DNA of 64,000 bases from Catellatospora paridis (GTDB lineage: Bacteria > Actinomycetota > Actinomycetes > Mycobacteriales > Micromonosporaceae): assembly GCF_009720365.1 (NCBI RefSeq), contig NZ_WBZD01000021.1:62001-126000 (forward strand). Direction: 5' to 3'. Below are positions 26,460 through 34,312 of this stretch, one piece after another (position 1 is the first letter of the stretch; every line of letters starts with the position of its first letter). A program made the position numbers and the translations under genes. The notes under the pieces are model-generated. The model saw only the letters and a list, made by a program, of their open reading frames with translations, was not told the DNA's origin and did no database searches.

Positions 26460-26705
26460 ATGGGGGCAGTCGACCGAGGCGACCAGGGGAGGGCGCTATC
26501 GCACCGCCGAGCGGGGATGTCCAATAGAGACAGCAACGCTGCTGTCGCGGCCGCCGAGACGGTGATCGCGGGCCTGTTCGGCATCCGCGTGAACTTGGCC
26601 TCGCTGGCCGAGCCGTCCGGCTGGGCCGTCGGCGCCGCCGGGCGCCTCGACAACGTCAACGCGCACGGGTTCGGGCTGCCGGTCCGCGAGAAACTCCCCA
26701 CCGCC
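26460..26705 (+). pseudogene. Candidate gene fragment with strong ribosome-binding site
   Basis: GAGGAGGTGCACC directly precedes an ATG, and from about 26560 to 26700 nearly every third position is G or C, as in real genes here. The encoded segment (ETVIAGLFGIRVNLASLAEP, then GWAVGAAGRLDNVN) matches no family I know. The frame has no stop of its own before the FadR-like gene and runs on into that gene out of frame, where the coding signal is lost. It may be the remnant of a gene truncated by deletion. The end given is where the signal fades, not a stop. Confidence 0.3.
26529..26546. promoter_or_regulatory. Small inverted repeat, possible operator
   Basis: GACAGCA-ACGC-TGCTGTC, perfect seven-base arms, 185 bases before the FadR-like gene. 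It does not match the known TGGT-N3-ACCA FadR site, so assignment to that regulator is weak. Confidence 0.3.
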
Positions 26706-26730
26706 CGCCCAGCGCACCAGGGAGCACACC

Positions 26731-27402
26731 ATGGCACTGACCGACGAGGCCATCGAGAAGATCAAAGAGATGATCCTCTCCGGCGTGCTGCGCCCCGGCG
26801 ACAAGCTGCCCAAGGAGGCCGATCTCGCCGAGCGGCTGGGCCTGTCCCGCAACTCGCTGCGCGAGGCCGTACGCGCCCTGTCGCTGATCCGGGTCCTCGA
26901 CGTCCGCCAGGGCGACGGCACGTACGTGACCAGCCTCGAACCCGGGCTGCTGCTGGAGGCGCTGACGTTCGTCGTCGACTTCCACCGCGACGACACGGTG
27001 CTGCAGTTCCTGGAGATGCGCCGCATCCTCGAACCCGCCGCGGCGGCGCTCGCGGCGCAGCGGATGACCGAGGAGGACATCGCCAAGCTCGCCACGGTGG
27101 TCGAGGAGATCGGCCCCGACGCGTCCATGGAGGAGCTGGTCGCCAACGACCTGGAGTTCCACCGGCTGATCGCGGCAGGCACCGGCAACGCGGTGCTGTG
27201 CTCGATCATCGACGGCATGTCCGGCCCGACCACCCGAGCCCGGATCTGGCGCGGCCTCACCCAGGACCGCGCCGTCGAACGCACCCGCGAACAGCACCTC
27301 GCCATCCTCGACGCCATCACCGCTCGCCGCCCCGAGGTAGCCCAGTCCTGGGCCCTCATCCACGTGGCCGGCGTCGAAGAATGGCTCCGCCGAGCCCTCT
27401 GA
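26731..27402 (+). CDS. FadR-subfamily GntR transcriptional regulator
   Basis: 223 aa. The winged helix is at residues 5-70 (LPKEADLAERLGLSRNSLRE...) and the FCD ligand domain about 85-215. FCD metal-site residues are seen in DLEFHRLIAAGTGN, EQHLAIL and LIHVAGVEEW. Such regulators respond to small carboxylates and often control an adjoining transporter. The BASS-type transporter downstream is a natural candidate target, although a terminator stands between. GGAGC precedes the ATG. Confidence 0.9.
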   Translation: MALTDEAIEKIKEMILSGVLRPGDKLPKEADLAERLGLSRNSLREAVRALSLIRVLDVRQGDGTYVTSLEPGLLLEALTFVVDFHRDDTVLQFLEMRRILEPAAAALAAQRMTEEDIAKLATVVEEIGPDASMEELVANDLEFHRLIAAGTGNAVLCSIIDGMSGPTTRARIWRGLTQDRAVERTREQHLAILDAITARRPEVAQSWALIHVAGVEEWLRRAL

Positions 27403-27416
27403 CCTCTCCCTCTGGC

Positions 27417-27477
27417 GCAAGTCTCAAAGAGTCGCGGCCTCGGCAGGTCCCGAAGGCCACGACTCTTTAAGACTTGC
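27417..27477 (+). terminator. Long hairpin terminator after the FadR-like gene
   Basis: Eighteen-bp stem with one mismatch (GCAAGTCTCAAAGAGTCG against CGACTCTTTAAGACTTGC). Within the 25-base loop, GGCCT and AGGCC can pair, extending the structure. Confidence 0.8.
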
Positions 27478-27511
27478 TGCGGGCGCTGCGGGCGCTGCGG
27501 GCGCTGCGGGG
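27476..27511. repeat. Short tandem repeat, four units of 9 bp
   Basis: GCTGCGGGC repeated four times, the last unit ending in GGGG. It directly follows the terminator and precedes the transporter promoter. Copy number may vary between strains. Confidence 0.8.
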
Positions 27512-27567
27512 ACGTCGGCTGTCTGGCTGATGTGGTGTCGGTCACAGGCCATGAAGAATCTTCGGCT

Positions 27568-28449
27568 ATGGATTCAGTGCTGACCCAGGTGTTCCTGCCC
27601 ATCGCCCTCGGCATCGTGATGCTCGGCCTCGGCCTCGGGCTCACCGTCGCCGACTTCAAGCGGATCGTGGTGTTCCCGAAAGCGGTGCTGGTGGCCCTGG
27701 TCTGTCAGGTGCTGCTGCTGCCAGCGGTGTGCTTCGGGCTGGTCCTGCTCCTCGACCTGGATCCGACGCTGGCGGCGGGCATGATGCTGCTGGCCGCGTC
27801 GCCCGGCGGCACCACCGCGAACCTCTACAGCCACCTGTTCGGCGGCAACGTGGCGCTCAACGTCACGCTGACCGCGGTGAACTCGGTGCTGGCCATCTTC
27901 ACCCTGCCGCTGGTGGTGAACTTCGCGCTGAACCACTTCCTGTCCGGCACCGACCAGATCGGGCTGCAGTTCGGCAAGTCGCTGCAGGTGTTCGCGATCG
28001 TGCTGATCCCGGTGGCGATCGGCATGTTCATCCGCCACCGCTCGGTCGACTTCGCCGACCGGATGCAGCGGCCGGTGCGCATCCTGTCCGTCGTGGTGCT
28101 GGTGCTGGTCATCATCGGCACGCTGGTGTCGGAGAAGGACAACATCGCCACCTACTTCGCCGACGCGGGCCTGGTCGCGCTGCTGTTCAACGTGATCAGC
28201 CTCGGGGTGGGCTACTTCCTGCCGCGTCTGGCCGGGCTCGACCGCGGTGACTCGGTCGCCGCCGCAATGGAGATCGGCATCCACAACGGCACGCTGGCCA
28301 TCTTCATCGCCACCACGCTGCTGGCGAGCACAGCGCTGGCGGTGCCGGCCGCGGTGTACAGCATCATCATGTTCTTCACCGCGGCCGCCTTCGGCTACCT
28401 GGTCCGGCCCGCCCGGTCGGTGCAGGCCGAGCCGGCCCTGACGGACTGA
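27568..28449 (+). CDS. Bile acid:sodium symporter (BASS) family transporter
   Basis: 293 aa with nine to ten hydrophobic segments, the usual size. Family signatures are the ASPGGTTANLYSHLFGGN segment and AMEIGIHNGTLAIFIATTLL, with the conserved Glu and Asn of the sodium/substrate crossover region. BASS proteins take up organic anions such as pantoate, pyruvate or sterol acids with sodium. The substrate is not shown. The FadR-like regulator upstream may control it. The ATG at 27568 is used because the first helix follows at once. Confidence 0.9.
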   Translation: MDSVLTQVFLPIALGIVMLGLGLGLTVADFKRIVVFPKAVLVALVCQVLLLPAVCFGLVLLLDLDPTLAAGMMLLAASPGGTTANLYSHLFGGNVALNVTLTAVNSVLAIFTLPLVVNFALNHFLSGTDQIGLQFGKSLQVFAIVLIPVAIGMFIRHRSVDFADRMQRPVRILSVVVLVLVIIGTLVSEKDNIATYFADAGLVALLFNVISLGVGYFLPRLAGLDRGDSVAAAMEIGIHNGTLAIFIATTLLASTALAVPAAVYSIIMFFTAAAFGYLVRPARSVQAEPALTD

Positions 28450-28466
28450 CGCCGTACGCCGGCGTC
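28448..28466. terminator. Short hairpin between convergent genes
   Basis: GACGCCG-TACGC-CGGCGTC, a seven-bp stem starting at the transporter stop codon and followed by CTTCG. A weak terminator by length. Confidence 0.45.
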
Positions 28467-28491
28467 CTTCGACCGCGGAGGGCGCCGGTGC

Positions 28492-28755
28492 TCAGCCGGC
28501 GTCGGGCGGATAGCCGCCGGAGGTGGTCCAGAACTCGACCGCGCCGCCGACGAACTCGTGCACGTAGCCGCAGGCCATGCAGATCACGCCGAGCGAGGAC
28601 CGGTTGGCCCAGGCCAGATCGAACAGTTCCAGGCCAGGTGTGTTGAGCAGGATCTCGCGGCTGGTGAACTCCCTGTTCCCACAGACCAGGCAGGTGAACC
28701 GGCGACCGGCCACGGTCACCAGCGCGGTCCGTTGCTTCTTTCTGCCAGTCCCCAT
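28492..28755 (-). CDS. Small zinc-ribbon protein (DUF2082-like)
   Basis: 87 aa. Two knuckles, Cys22-x-x-Cys25 (CLVCG) and Cys59-x-x-Cys62 (CMACG), flank a segment reading NTPGLELFDLAWANRSSLGV. This layout matches small zinc-ribbon proteins annotated as nucleic-acid binding (DUF2082). A basic N-terminus (GRKKQR) fits DNA or RNA contact. No operon partner is seen; upstream is the MarR gene on the same strand, 156 bases away. Confidence 0.75.
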   Translation of the reverse strand: MGTGRKKQRTALVTVAGRRFTCLVCGNREFTSREILLNTPGLELFDLAWANRSSLGVICMACGYVHEFVGGAVEFWTTSGGYPPDAG

Positions 28756-28910
28756 GCCGCGCAGGGTAGGGACCCGAGGCAACCGGCCAGGGCAGCGTCC
28801 CGGCCCGCCGATGCCCGCGGACACCCCGCCGCCGTAATGCCCCTCCAGCGGGGACGATCTTGCTTGAACTGTGGGTACGACACGCACTCTTCGGGCAAAT
28901 GGGCAACAGT

Positions 28911-29426
28911 TCACGCAAGATCGCCGAGATCTTGGGGGTGCCGTGAGGGTGGGGTGGGGAGGCCGGCGTCGGCGATGCGTTGGCGGAAGGGGCGGCGGGT
29001 GAGGGCGGTGGTGAGTTCGGTCAGGAGGTCGACCAGGGGCATCGACAGTTCGGTGTCCAATGTGCGCATCGCGGCGGTGGTGGCCGACCACTCGGCGGTG
29101 ATCAAGGGGAGCAGTTCGTGTGCCTTCGGGGTCAGCCCGACCAGGCGCTGGCGCGCGTCCGCGCCCGGGGTCAGGTCGACCAGGCCCGCCCGGTTCATCT
29201 GGGCCACGGTCTGGCTCGCCGCGGAGTGGGTCACGCCGACGGCTCGGGCCAGGTCGCGGATCGGCATCGGGCCTTGTGCCAGCAGCGCGCGGACCATGGG
29301 GGAGTAGCGCGGGCGGTAGTCGGCCAGGTCGAGTTCGGCGTAGACCTTCGCCACATCGCCGTCGAGCAGCTCCAGCACGTGACGCAGCAGGGTGCCGACC
29401 GCTTCGCGTTCAGGGAGGTGGGCCAT
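28911..29426 (-). CDS. MarR-family regulator
   Basis: 171 aa. The winged helix-turn-helix lies about residues 55-110 (IRDLARAVGVTHSAASQTV and the wing DARQRLVGL). It diverges from the iminopeptidase-like gene across 43 bases that contain a near-perfect palindrome covering its own -10 region, so it almost certainly represses both. TATATT ends six bases before the ATG, so its own mRNA is probably leaderless. The inducer is unknown. Confidence 0.9.
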   Translation of the reverse strand: MAHLPEREAVGTLLRHVLELLDGDVAKVYAELDLADYRPRYSPMVRALLAQGPMPIRDLARAVGVTHSAASQTVAQMNRAGLVDLTPGADARQRLVGLTPKAHELLPLITAEWSATTAAMRTLDTELSMPLVDLLTELTTALTRRPFRQRIADAGLPTPPSRHPQDLGDLA

Positions 29427-29431
29427 GCTAC

Positions 29432-29455
29432 AAATATAACAGCACTGTTGTATTT
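29432..29455. promoter_or_regulatory. MarR operator in divergent promoter
   Basis: AAATATAACAG-CA-CTGTTGTATTT: 11-base arms with one mismatch. It covers the -10 hexamer of the MarR gene and lies just before the ribosome-binding site of the hydrolase gene, so binding would block both transcripts. Confidence 0.75.
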
Positions 29456-29469
29456 TCTTGGAGGTGGTC

Positions 29470-30420
29470 GTGTACCCGCAGTTCGAGCCCTACGACAGCG
29501 GCCTGCTCGACGTCGGCGACGGCAACCTCGTGTACTGGGAGGTCTGCGGCAACCCCGACGGCAAACCCGCGGTCGTGCTGCACGGCGGCCCCGGCTCGGG
29601 GGCGACCGCGGGCTGGCGGCGCTACTTCGACCCGGCCGCATACCGGGTGGTGCTGGTGGACCAGCGCGGCTGCGGCCGCAGCACGCCCAGCGCCGGCGAC
29701 CCGGCCACCGACCTCAGCGTCAACACCACCCACCACCTGATCCGCGACCTCGAACAGCTGCGCGCCCACCTCGGCATCGACCGGTGGCTGGTGCTCGGCG
29801 CCTCCTGGGGCTGCACGCTGGCCCTGGCGTACGCGCAGCGCCACCCGGCCGCCGTCTCCGAGATGGTGCTGTTCAGTCTCACCAACACCACGCACCGCGA
29901 GGTCGACTGGGTGACCCGCCAGATGGGGCGCATCCTGCCGGAGGAATGGGCCCGCTTCCGCGACGGCGTGCCCGAGGCCGAGCGCGACGGCGACCTCGCC
30001 GCGGCGTACGCCCGGCTGCTGGCCGACCCGGATCCGGCCGTGCGCGACCGGGCCTCGCGGGACTGGTGCACCTGGGAGGACCAGCACGTCGCCATCGCCA
30101 CCGGGTTCCAGGCCGACCCCCGCTTCGACGACCCCGAGTTCCGGATGGTCTTCGCCCGGCTGGTCACCCACTACTGGGCCAACGCGGCGTTCCTCGAGGA
30201 CGGCGAGTTGCAGGCCAACGCGGGCAAGCTGACCGGCATCCCCGGAGTGCTCGTGCACGGACGGCTCGACATCAGCGGCCCGGCCGACATCGCCTGGAAC
30301 CTCGCCCAGGCCTGGCCCGACGCCGAACTGACCCTGGTCGACCGGGCCGGACACGGCTCCCGCGGCGGCATCGGCGACATCGTCCTCACCGCCCTCGACC
30401 ACTTCGCCACCCGCCGCTAG
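29470..30420 (+). CDS. Prolyl iminopeptidase-like alpha/beta hydrolase
   Basis: 316 aa. Oxyanion motif HGGPG (38-42), the family signature DQRGCGRST (64-72), the nucleophile elbow Gly110-Ala-Ser112-Trp-Gly114, an acid in HGRLDISGP and a His in AGHGS make a full catalytic triad. DQRGxGRS and GxSWG are typical of prolyl aminopeptidases, which remove N-terminal proline from peptides; some relatives act on epoxides or amides instead. GTG at 29470 follows GGAGGT at a good distance, so it is preferred over the TTG at 29458. The divergent MarR probably controls it. Confidence 0.88.
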   Translation: MYPQFEPYDSGLLDVGDGNLVYWEVCGNPDGKPAVVLHGGPGSGATAGWRRYFDPAAYRVVLVDQRGCGRSTPSAGDPATDLSVNTTHHLIRDLEQLRAHLGIDRWLVLGASWGCTLALAYAQRHPAAVSEMVLFSLTNTTHREVDWVTRQMGRILPEEWARFRDGVPEAERDGDLAAAYARLLADPDPAVRDRASRDWCTWEDQHVAIATGFQADPRFDDPEFRMVFARLVTHYWANAAFLEDGELQANAGKLTGIPGVLVHGRLDISGPADIAWNLAQAWPDAELTLVDRAGHGSRGGIGDIVLTALDHFATRR

Positions 30421-30835
30421 AACCCGCCTCCACCTCGCCCCGCCCGCTCGCGTCAAGGTCGTCCGACTTCCTGGCACCTGGGCGAAAGCAGGCCCAAGAT
30501 ACGACCAGGCGCCAGGCAAGTCGGTGGATCGACGGAAGCGCCCCGGCCGGACTCCGTTCCTGCGTGCAGTACGACGGCGTCCTCCGCGACGGCGCTGCGC
30601 CCCTCCCACGCCGGTGACGCGTCCGGTCGCTGAGAGAGGGTTTTCAGCTGCACAGGCGGTCCCGCCCGCGATGAGATGGTCACCGTCGCCCCCGCGTCGC
30701 CGGCGCGCGTGTGGCACCGGTCTGGAGGTATGGCGTACGGGCACGCCACAGGCGTCGTAACCCCTGGACAGGCCGGCGGCGAGGCTGGTAGCGTAACGCT
30801 TGTTACGTAACAGCTGTGATGCAAAAGAGGTGCGG
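30421..30835. other. Intergenic region upstream of TetR gene
   Basis: No coding frame with GC-rich third positions was found. A weak stem TGGGC...GCCCA lies near 30478. The last 50 bases hold the TetR operator described separately. Nothing else was recognised. Confidence 0.5.
30793..30811. promoter_or_regulatory. Probable TetR operator
   Basis: GTAAC-GCTT-GTTAC overlaps the perfect ten-base palindrome GTTACGTAAC, giving two ways to pair the shared half-site. It lies 25-43 bases before the TetR start, where a repressor would block transcription. Confidence 0.6.
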
Positions 30836-31423
30836 GTGCCCCGACGGGTGGACCACGACGAGCGCCGCGAGCAGCTGTCCGCCGCCGTGTGGCAGGTGGT
30901 CAGCGAGCACGGGCTCGACGGGCTCACCCTGCGCGCGGTCGCCGACGCCGCGGGCTGCACCACGGGTCGCGTGGCGCACTATTTCCGCGACAAGAACGCG
31001 CTGCTCACCCACGCCCGCGACGTCATGCACCGGCGCATGGTCGCGCGGATCGACGCGCTGGGCGACTTCGCCGGCCCGCGCGAGCGGTTGCGGGCCGTGT
31101 TGCAGGAGGGCGTGCCGCTCGACGAGGAGCGGCGGCTGACCTCGACCGTCTGGGCCTACTTCCTGATGGCGGCGCGCACCGACCCGGCGCTGCTGGCCGA
31201 GCACGTGGTCCGGCACGAGTCGTGGATCCGGAGGCTGACGGGGCTGCTGCGCGACGCGTACGCCGTACCCCCGGACGATCTGGAATTGCGGGCCCGCAAC
31301 CTGGTCGCCCTGCTGGAGGGGCTGGCGCTGTGCGGGGTGGCCACGCCTGAGCTCTATCCGCCCGACCTGCTGGTCCGGGCCGTCGACAACCAACTCGAGC
31401 TGCTGCTGGGAGCGAAAGAATGA
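30836..31423 (+). CDS. TetR-family regulator (BetI-like C-terminal domain)
   Basis: 195 aa. The DNA-binding part includes TLRAVADAAGCTTGRVAHYFRDKNALL (helix-turn-helix about 27-50). The C-terminal part, with LTSTVWAYFLMAARTDPALL, fits the BetI-like TetR_C_6 group. GTG at 30836 is chosen because AAGAGG stands five bases before it; the frame is open upstream but that part would read through the operator. The stop overlaps the GNAT start (ATGA), so the regulator and acetyltransferase form an operon. Confidence 0.88.
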   Translation: MPRRVDHDERREQLSAAVWQVVSEHGLDGLTLRAVADAAGCTTGRVAHYFRDKNALLTHARDVMHRRMVARIDALGDFAGPRERLRAVLQEGVPLDEERRLTSTVWAYFLMAARTDPALLAEHVVRHESWIRRLTGLLRDAYAVPPDDLELRARNLVALLEGLALCGVATPELYPPDLLVRAVDNQLELLLGAKE

Positions 31424-31887
31424 GCACGGAGGCCGCCACCATGGAGATCATCGAGGTGTCGCCGGCGGATCCGCGGCTGGCGCCGCTGGTCGGCGCGATG
31501 CGGGTCGAGCTGGACGCGCTCTACCCCGAGGAGGTCGACTTCGAGCACCCGACCGTCCGGGAGGCGGCCCGGTTCCTGCTCGTGCTCGCGGGCGGCGCGG
31601 CGATCGGGTGCTGCGCGGTGCAGCCGCTCGACGGCGGCGAGGCGGAGCTCAAGCGCATGTACGTCGACCCGGCCTGGCGCGGCCGCGGCATCGCCCGGCG
31701 GTTGATGCCCGAGGCCGAGGCGCTGGCGGTCCGGGTCGGCGCGAGCCGGTTCAAGCTGGAGACGGGCGTCCGCCAGCCCGAGGCGATCGCCGTGTACGAG
31801 CGGGCCGGCTTCACCCGCATCCCCAACTACCCGCCGTACGACCGGTGGGAGATGAGCGTCTGCTACGCCAAGCCGCTGCAGCCCTGA
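31420..31887 (+). CDS. GNAT-family N-acetyltransferase
   Basis: 155 aa single GNAT domain. The acetyl-CoA site is in LKRMYVDPAWRGRGIARRLM (Q/RxxGxG/A motif as RGRGIA), followed by the conserved LETGVRQPEAIAVYERAGF. The substrate is not evident. It overlaps the TetR gene by four bases, so the regulator may answer the compound that is acetylated. The ATG at 31441 is an alternative start. Confidence 0.88.
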   Translation: MSTEAATMEIIEVSPADPRLAPLVGAMRVELDALYPEEVDFEHPTVREAARFLLVLAGGAAIGCCAVQPLDGGEAELKRMYVDPAWRGRGIARRLMPEAEALAVRVGASRFKLETGVRQPEAIAVYERAGFTRIPNYPPYDRWEMSVCYAKPLQP

Positions 31888-31905
31888 TCGGCGCCATGAG
31901 GCGAG

Positions 31906-31953
31906 AGGAAGGGCACCTTCTACAACGCGGAGCGTTGCGAAGGTGCCCTTCCT
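31906..31953. repeat. AGGAAGGGCACCTT element, copy B (complete hairpin)
   Basis: Perfect 15-bp arms (AGGAAGGGCACCTTC, 31906-31920, and complement, 31939-31953). A nested AACGC-GGA-GCGTT stem lies in the loop. It stands between two convergent genes and is the best-preserved copy in the window. Confidence 0.88.
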
Positions 31954-31957
31954 TTCC

Positions 31958-32779
31958 TCAGGCGGGGCAGGGTTCGGGGGCGTGGTTGGCGGAGCGTTCC
32001 TGGGCGGGTAGGCCGATGTGGGCGGCGACGATGCGTTCCGGGACTCCGTCGGCGAGGCTGTCGGCCAGGGCGCGTTCGCGTACGGCGAGCAGGCGTTCAG
32101 TGTTGTGCTCCAGGACGCGGTCGAGCAGGGCCAGCTGGGCCAGCAGGCCGCTGTCGGCATCGGACGGCGGGCTCGCGGCCGCGGCCGCCAGCGCCGAGGA
32201 GACCTCGTCCGCGGTCACCCCGCCCAGCGCGGCCACGTCGCGCAGGTCCCAGCCGTGGTGGTGCACCAGGATCGCGGCGAACAGGATGCGCGAGGCCTCG
32301 TTGGCGGCGCGGTAGCCGTCCACGAAACGCAGCCAGTGCGCGCAGTGGGCGAGCCGCTCGGTGGGCTCGTCGGGCAGGTGGGCGTCGACCGGGGCGGCCG
32401 GCAGCAGCCGCAGCGCCTGGTCGTACGCCAGGGACAGCAGTTCGCGCAGCTGCACCGCCACCTGCTGGCGTTCGGCCAGGTCGTGCTCGGTGCCGCCGTC
32501 GGGGGTCAGGCCGGTCCACTCCAGAATGACCGCGGCGCGCGGGGCGCAGGCGCGGTGGCCGCAGATGACCTCGGCGACGTCGGCGGCGGTCCAGTGCTCG
32601 CGGTGCACCAGGGACAGCGCCGCCTGGTCGCGGGCGACGAGGGCGCGGCGGTACTTGTGGCGCAGGTCCATGGTGAGGGTGCACACGTCCAGCGCGCCGC
32701 GGGCGATCTCCTGATGCTCCAGCAGCGCGATCTGCCGGCTGAGTTCCGGCACGCTGATATCGGCGATCGGGTTCGTCAT
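31958..32779 (-). CDS. Hypothetical protein, mostly helical
   Basis: 273 aa, predicted helical throughout, cytoplasmic, with no signal or membrane segment. The part LRDVAALGGVTADEVSSAL near residue 185 and the last 50 residues (ERALADSLADGVPERIVAAHIG) resemble sigma-region-4-like or Xre-like helix-turn-helices, so DNA binding is possible. I do not recognise the family. TAGCGT ends seven bases before the ATG, supporting this start and a leaderless mRNA. Confidence 0.7.
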   Translation of the reverse strand: MTNPIADISVPELSRQIALLEHQEIARGALDVCTLTMDLRHKYRRALVARDQAALSLVHREHWTAADVAEVICGHRACAPRAAVILEWTGLTPDGGTEHDLAERQQVAVQLRELLSLAYDQALRLLPAAPVDAHLPDEPTERLAHCAHWLRFVDGYRAANEASRILFAAILVHHHGWDLRDVAALGGVTADEVSSALAAAAASPPSDADSGLLAQLALLDRVLEHNTERLLAVRERALADSLADGVPERIVAAHIGLPAQERSANHAPEPCPA

Positions 32780-32914
32780 GGGTTCGACGCTAACGCTGAG
32801 TGATCGGCACTTCTACTTACTGCTGATCTTTTGTGGTGTTTCTGACTTCCGCCGGGTTCGTGCCCCCAGCGAAAGTCACGTCTGCCCGGTTCGCGTCCGT
32901 GCGCAGCTCGCGGC

Positions 32915-32943
32915 TTGACAAGAAAATTTGTCGGTAGCAGGAT
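32915..32943 (+). promoter_or_regulatory. Promoter of the ArsR operon, leaderless
   Basis: A consensus -35 TTGACA (32915-32920) stands 17 bases before CAGGAT (32938-32943), which ends seven bases before the ATG at 32951. Arms GACAA and TTGTC (32917-32932) overlap the -35 and could be the ArsR operator. Confidence 0.7.
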
Positions 32944-32950
32944 ACGGGGC

Positions 32951-33547
32951 ATGTTCGATGTAGCGGTGATCGACGACCCGGCCGCGGCCGAGGCCTCGCT
33001 GGACCCGATCCGGGCCCGGCTGCTGGCCGCCCTGGTCGAGCCCGGCTCGGCGACCTCGCTGGCGGCCAAGACCGGCCAGCCCCGGCAGAAGGTCAACTAC
33101 CACCTGCGGGAGCTGGAGCGGCACGGGCTCATCGAGCTGGTCGAGGAGCGGCGCAAGGGCAACGTCACCGAGCGCGTGCTCCAGGCCACCGCCGCGTCCT
33201 ATGTCATCTCGCCGATCGCGCTGTCGGCCGTGCAGCCCGATCCGGGCCGGGCGCCCGACCGGCTGTCCGCGCGCTGGCTGCTGGCCCTGGCCGCGCGGCT
33301 CGTGCGCGACATCGGCGAGCTGCTCACCGGCTCGGCCAGGGCGAACAAGCGGCTGGCCACGTTCGCCATGGACGGGACGGTGCGCTTCGCGAGCCCGGCG
33401 CAGCGGTCCGCGTTCGCCGAGGAGCTGGCCGGTGCGGTGACCGCGCTGGTGAGCAAATATCACGACGAGCAGGCCGAGGGCGGGCGCGAGCACCGGATCA
33501 TCGTCGCCGTGCACCCGAGCGTGGCCCGCCCGGCCGAGGAGCACTGA
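32951..33547 (+). CDS. ArsR-type winged-helix regulator
   Basis: 198 aa. A winged helix-turn-helix at about residues 20-85 (ATSLAAKTGQPRQKVNYHLRELERHGLIELVEERRKGNV) is followed by a C-terminal domain of about 110 residues. No metal-binding Cys motif is seen, so it is of the helix_turn_helix_5/20 type often paired with SRPBCC proteins. It is the first gene of a three-gene operon with one base before the next start. The promoter position makes the ATG at 32951 the only sensible start, since the upstream codons cover the -35 box. Confidence 0.88.
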   Translation: MFDVAVIDDPAAAEASLDPIRARLLAALVEPGSATSLAAKTGQPRQKVNYHLRELERHGLIELVEERRKGNVTERVLQATAASYVISPIALSAVQPDPGRAPDRLSARWLLALAARLVRDIGELLTGSARANKRLATFAMDGTVRFASPAQRSAFAEELAGAVTALVSKYHDEQAEGGREHRIIVAVHPSVARPAEEH

Positions 33548-33548
33548 C

Positions 33549-34292
33549 ATGGGCAAAGACTTCGAGATCACCGAGGAGCTGCCGGTCGAGGCGACCCCGG
33601 AACAGGTCTGGGACGCGATCGCGACCGGTCCCGGCATCGACTCCTGGTTCATGGGCCGCAACGAGGTGACACCCGGCCCGGGTGGCACGGTGAGCACGGC
33701 TTTCGGTGGGTACGCCCCGACGCTGCCGATCACCGCGTGGGAGCCGGGACACCGCCTGGCGTACGGCGCGGCGCCCGCCCCGGACGGCAGGTTCGTGGCA
33801 TACGAGTTCCTCATCGAGGGCCGTGCCGGCGGTAGCGCCGTGGTGCGTACGGTGACCAGCGGCTTCCTGCCCGGCGACGACTGGGCCGACGAGTTCGAGG
33901 CGATGGGCCTGGGCCTGGCGCTGTTCCACCGGACCCTCGCCGAATACCTCACCTGGTTCCGCGGCCGCACCGCCGTCCCGGTGACCGTGTTCGGCCCGCC
34001 GGTCGGCGACTGGCCGCACGCCTGGCGGCTGCTGCACGGCGCGCTCGGCCTGCCCGGCGCGCCGCAACCCGGCGACGCGGCCACGTTCACCGTCGACGGT
34101 GCCGCCCGCACCGGCGAGGTCTACCACGTCAGCGCCCACGCCCTGGCCCTGCGCACCCCGGACGCGCTGTACCGGTTCGTGCGCGGCTTCACCGGCTCGC
34201 TGGTCGCGATGCACCACCTGTTCACCCCCACCGACGAATCCGCCGCCTGGCAGTCCTGGTTGGACACCCTGTACACGCAGGGCCGGGCGTGA
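33549..34292 (+). CDS. SRPBCC (AHSA1/START-like) domain protein
   Basis: 247 aa. The N-terminal 145 residues are a START-like fold of the AHSA1/CalC type (ITEELPVEATPEQVWDAIATGPGIDSWFMG), which binds hydrophobic ligands in a deep cavity. A second part (residues 150-247) repeats a similar pattern less clearly, so it may be a double domain. It begins one base after the regulator stop. ArsR plus SRPBCC is a common pairing in actinomycetes; the ligand is unknown. Confidence 0.85.
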   Translation: MGKDFEITEELPVEATPEQVWDAIATGPGIDSWFMGRNEVTPGPGGTVSTAFGGYAPTLPITAWEPGHRLAYGAAPAPDGRFVAYEFLIEGRAGGSAVVRTVTSGFLPGDDWADEFEAMGLGLALFHRTLAEYLTWFRGRTAVPVTVFGPPVGDWPHAWRLLHGALGLPGAPQPGDAATFTVDGAARTGEVYHVSAHALALRTPDALYRFVRGFTGSLVAMHHLFTPTDESAAWQSWLDTLYTQGRA

Positions 34293-34312
34293 CGGCAGAC
34301 AAGGAGCACCCC

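Larger units (their letters stand above)
26300..26730. other. Intergenic region between divergent genes
   Basis: It holds the promoter of the phosphotransferase (TACCGT at 26307-26312 on the minus strand), a candidate short coding frame from 26460, and a small inverted repeat at 26529-26546. No RNA gene or element was recognised in the remainder. Confidence 0.5.

Noticed and set aside
27476-27511. CRISPR-like repeats
   Set aside because: Units of 9 bp without spacers are a simple tandem repeat. No cas genes and no arrays are visible in the window.
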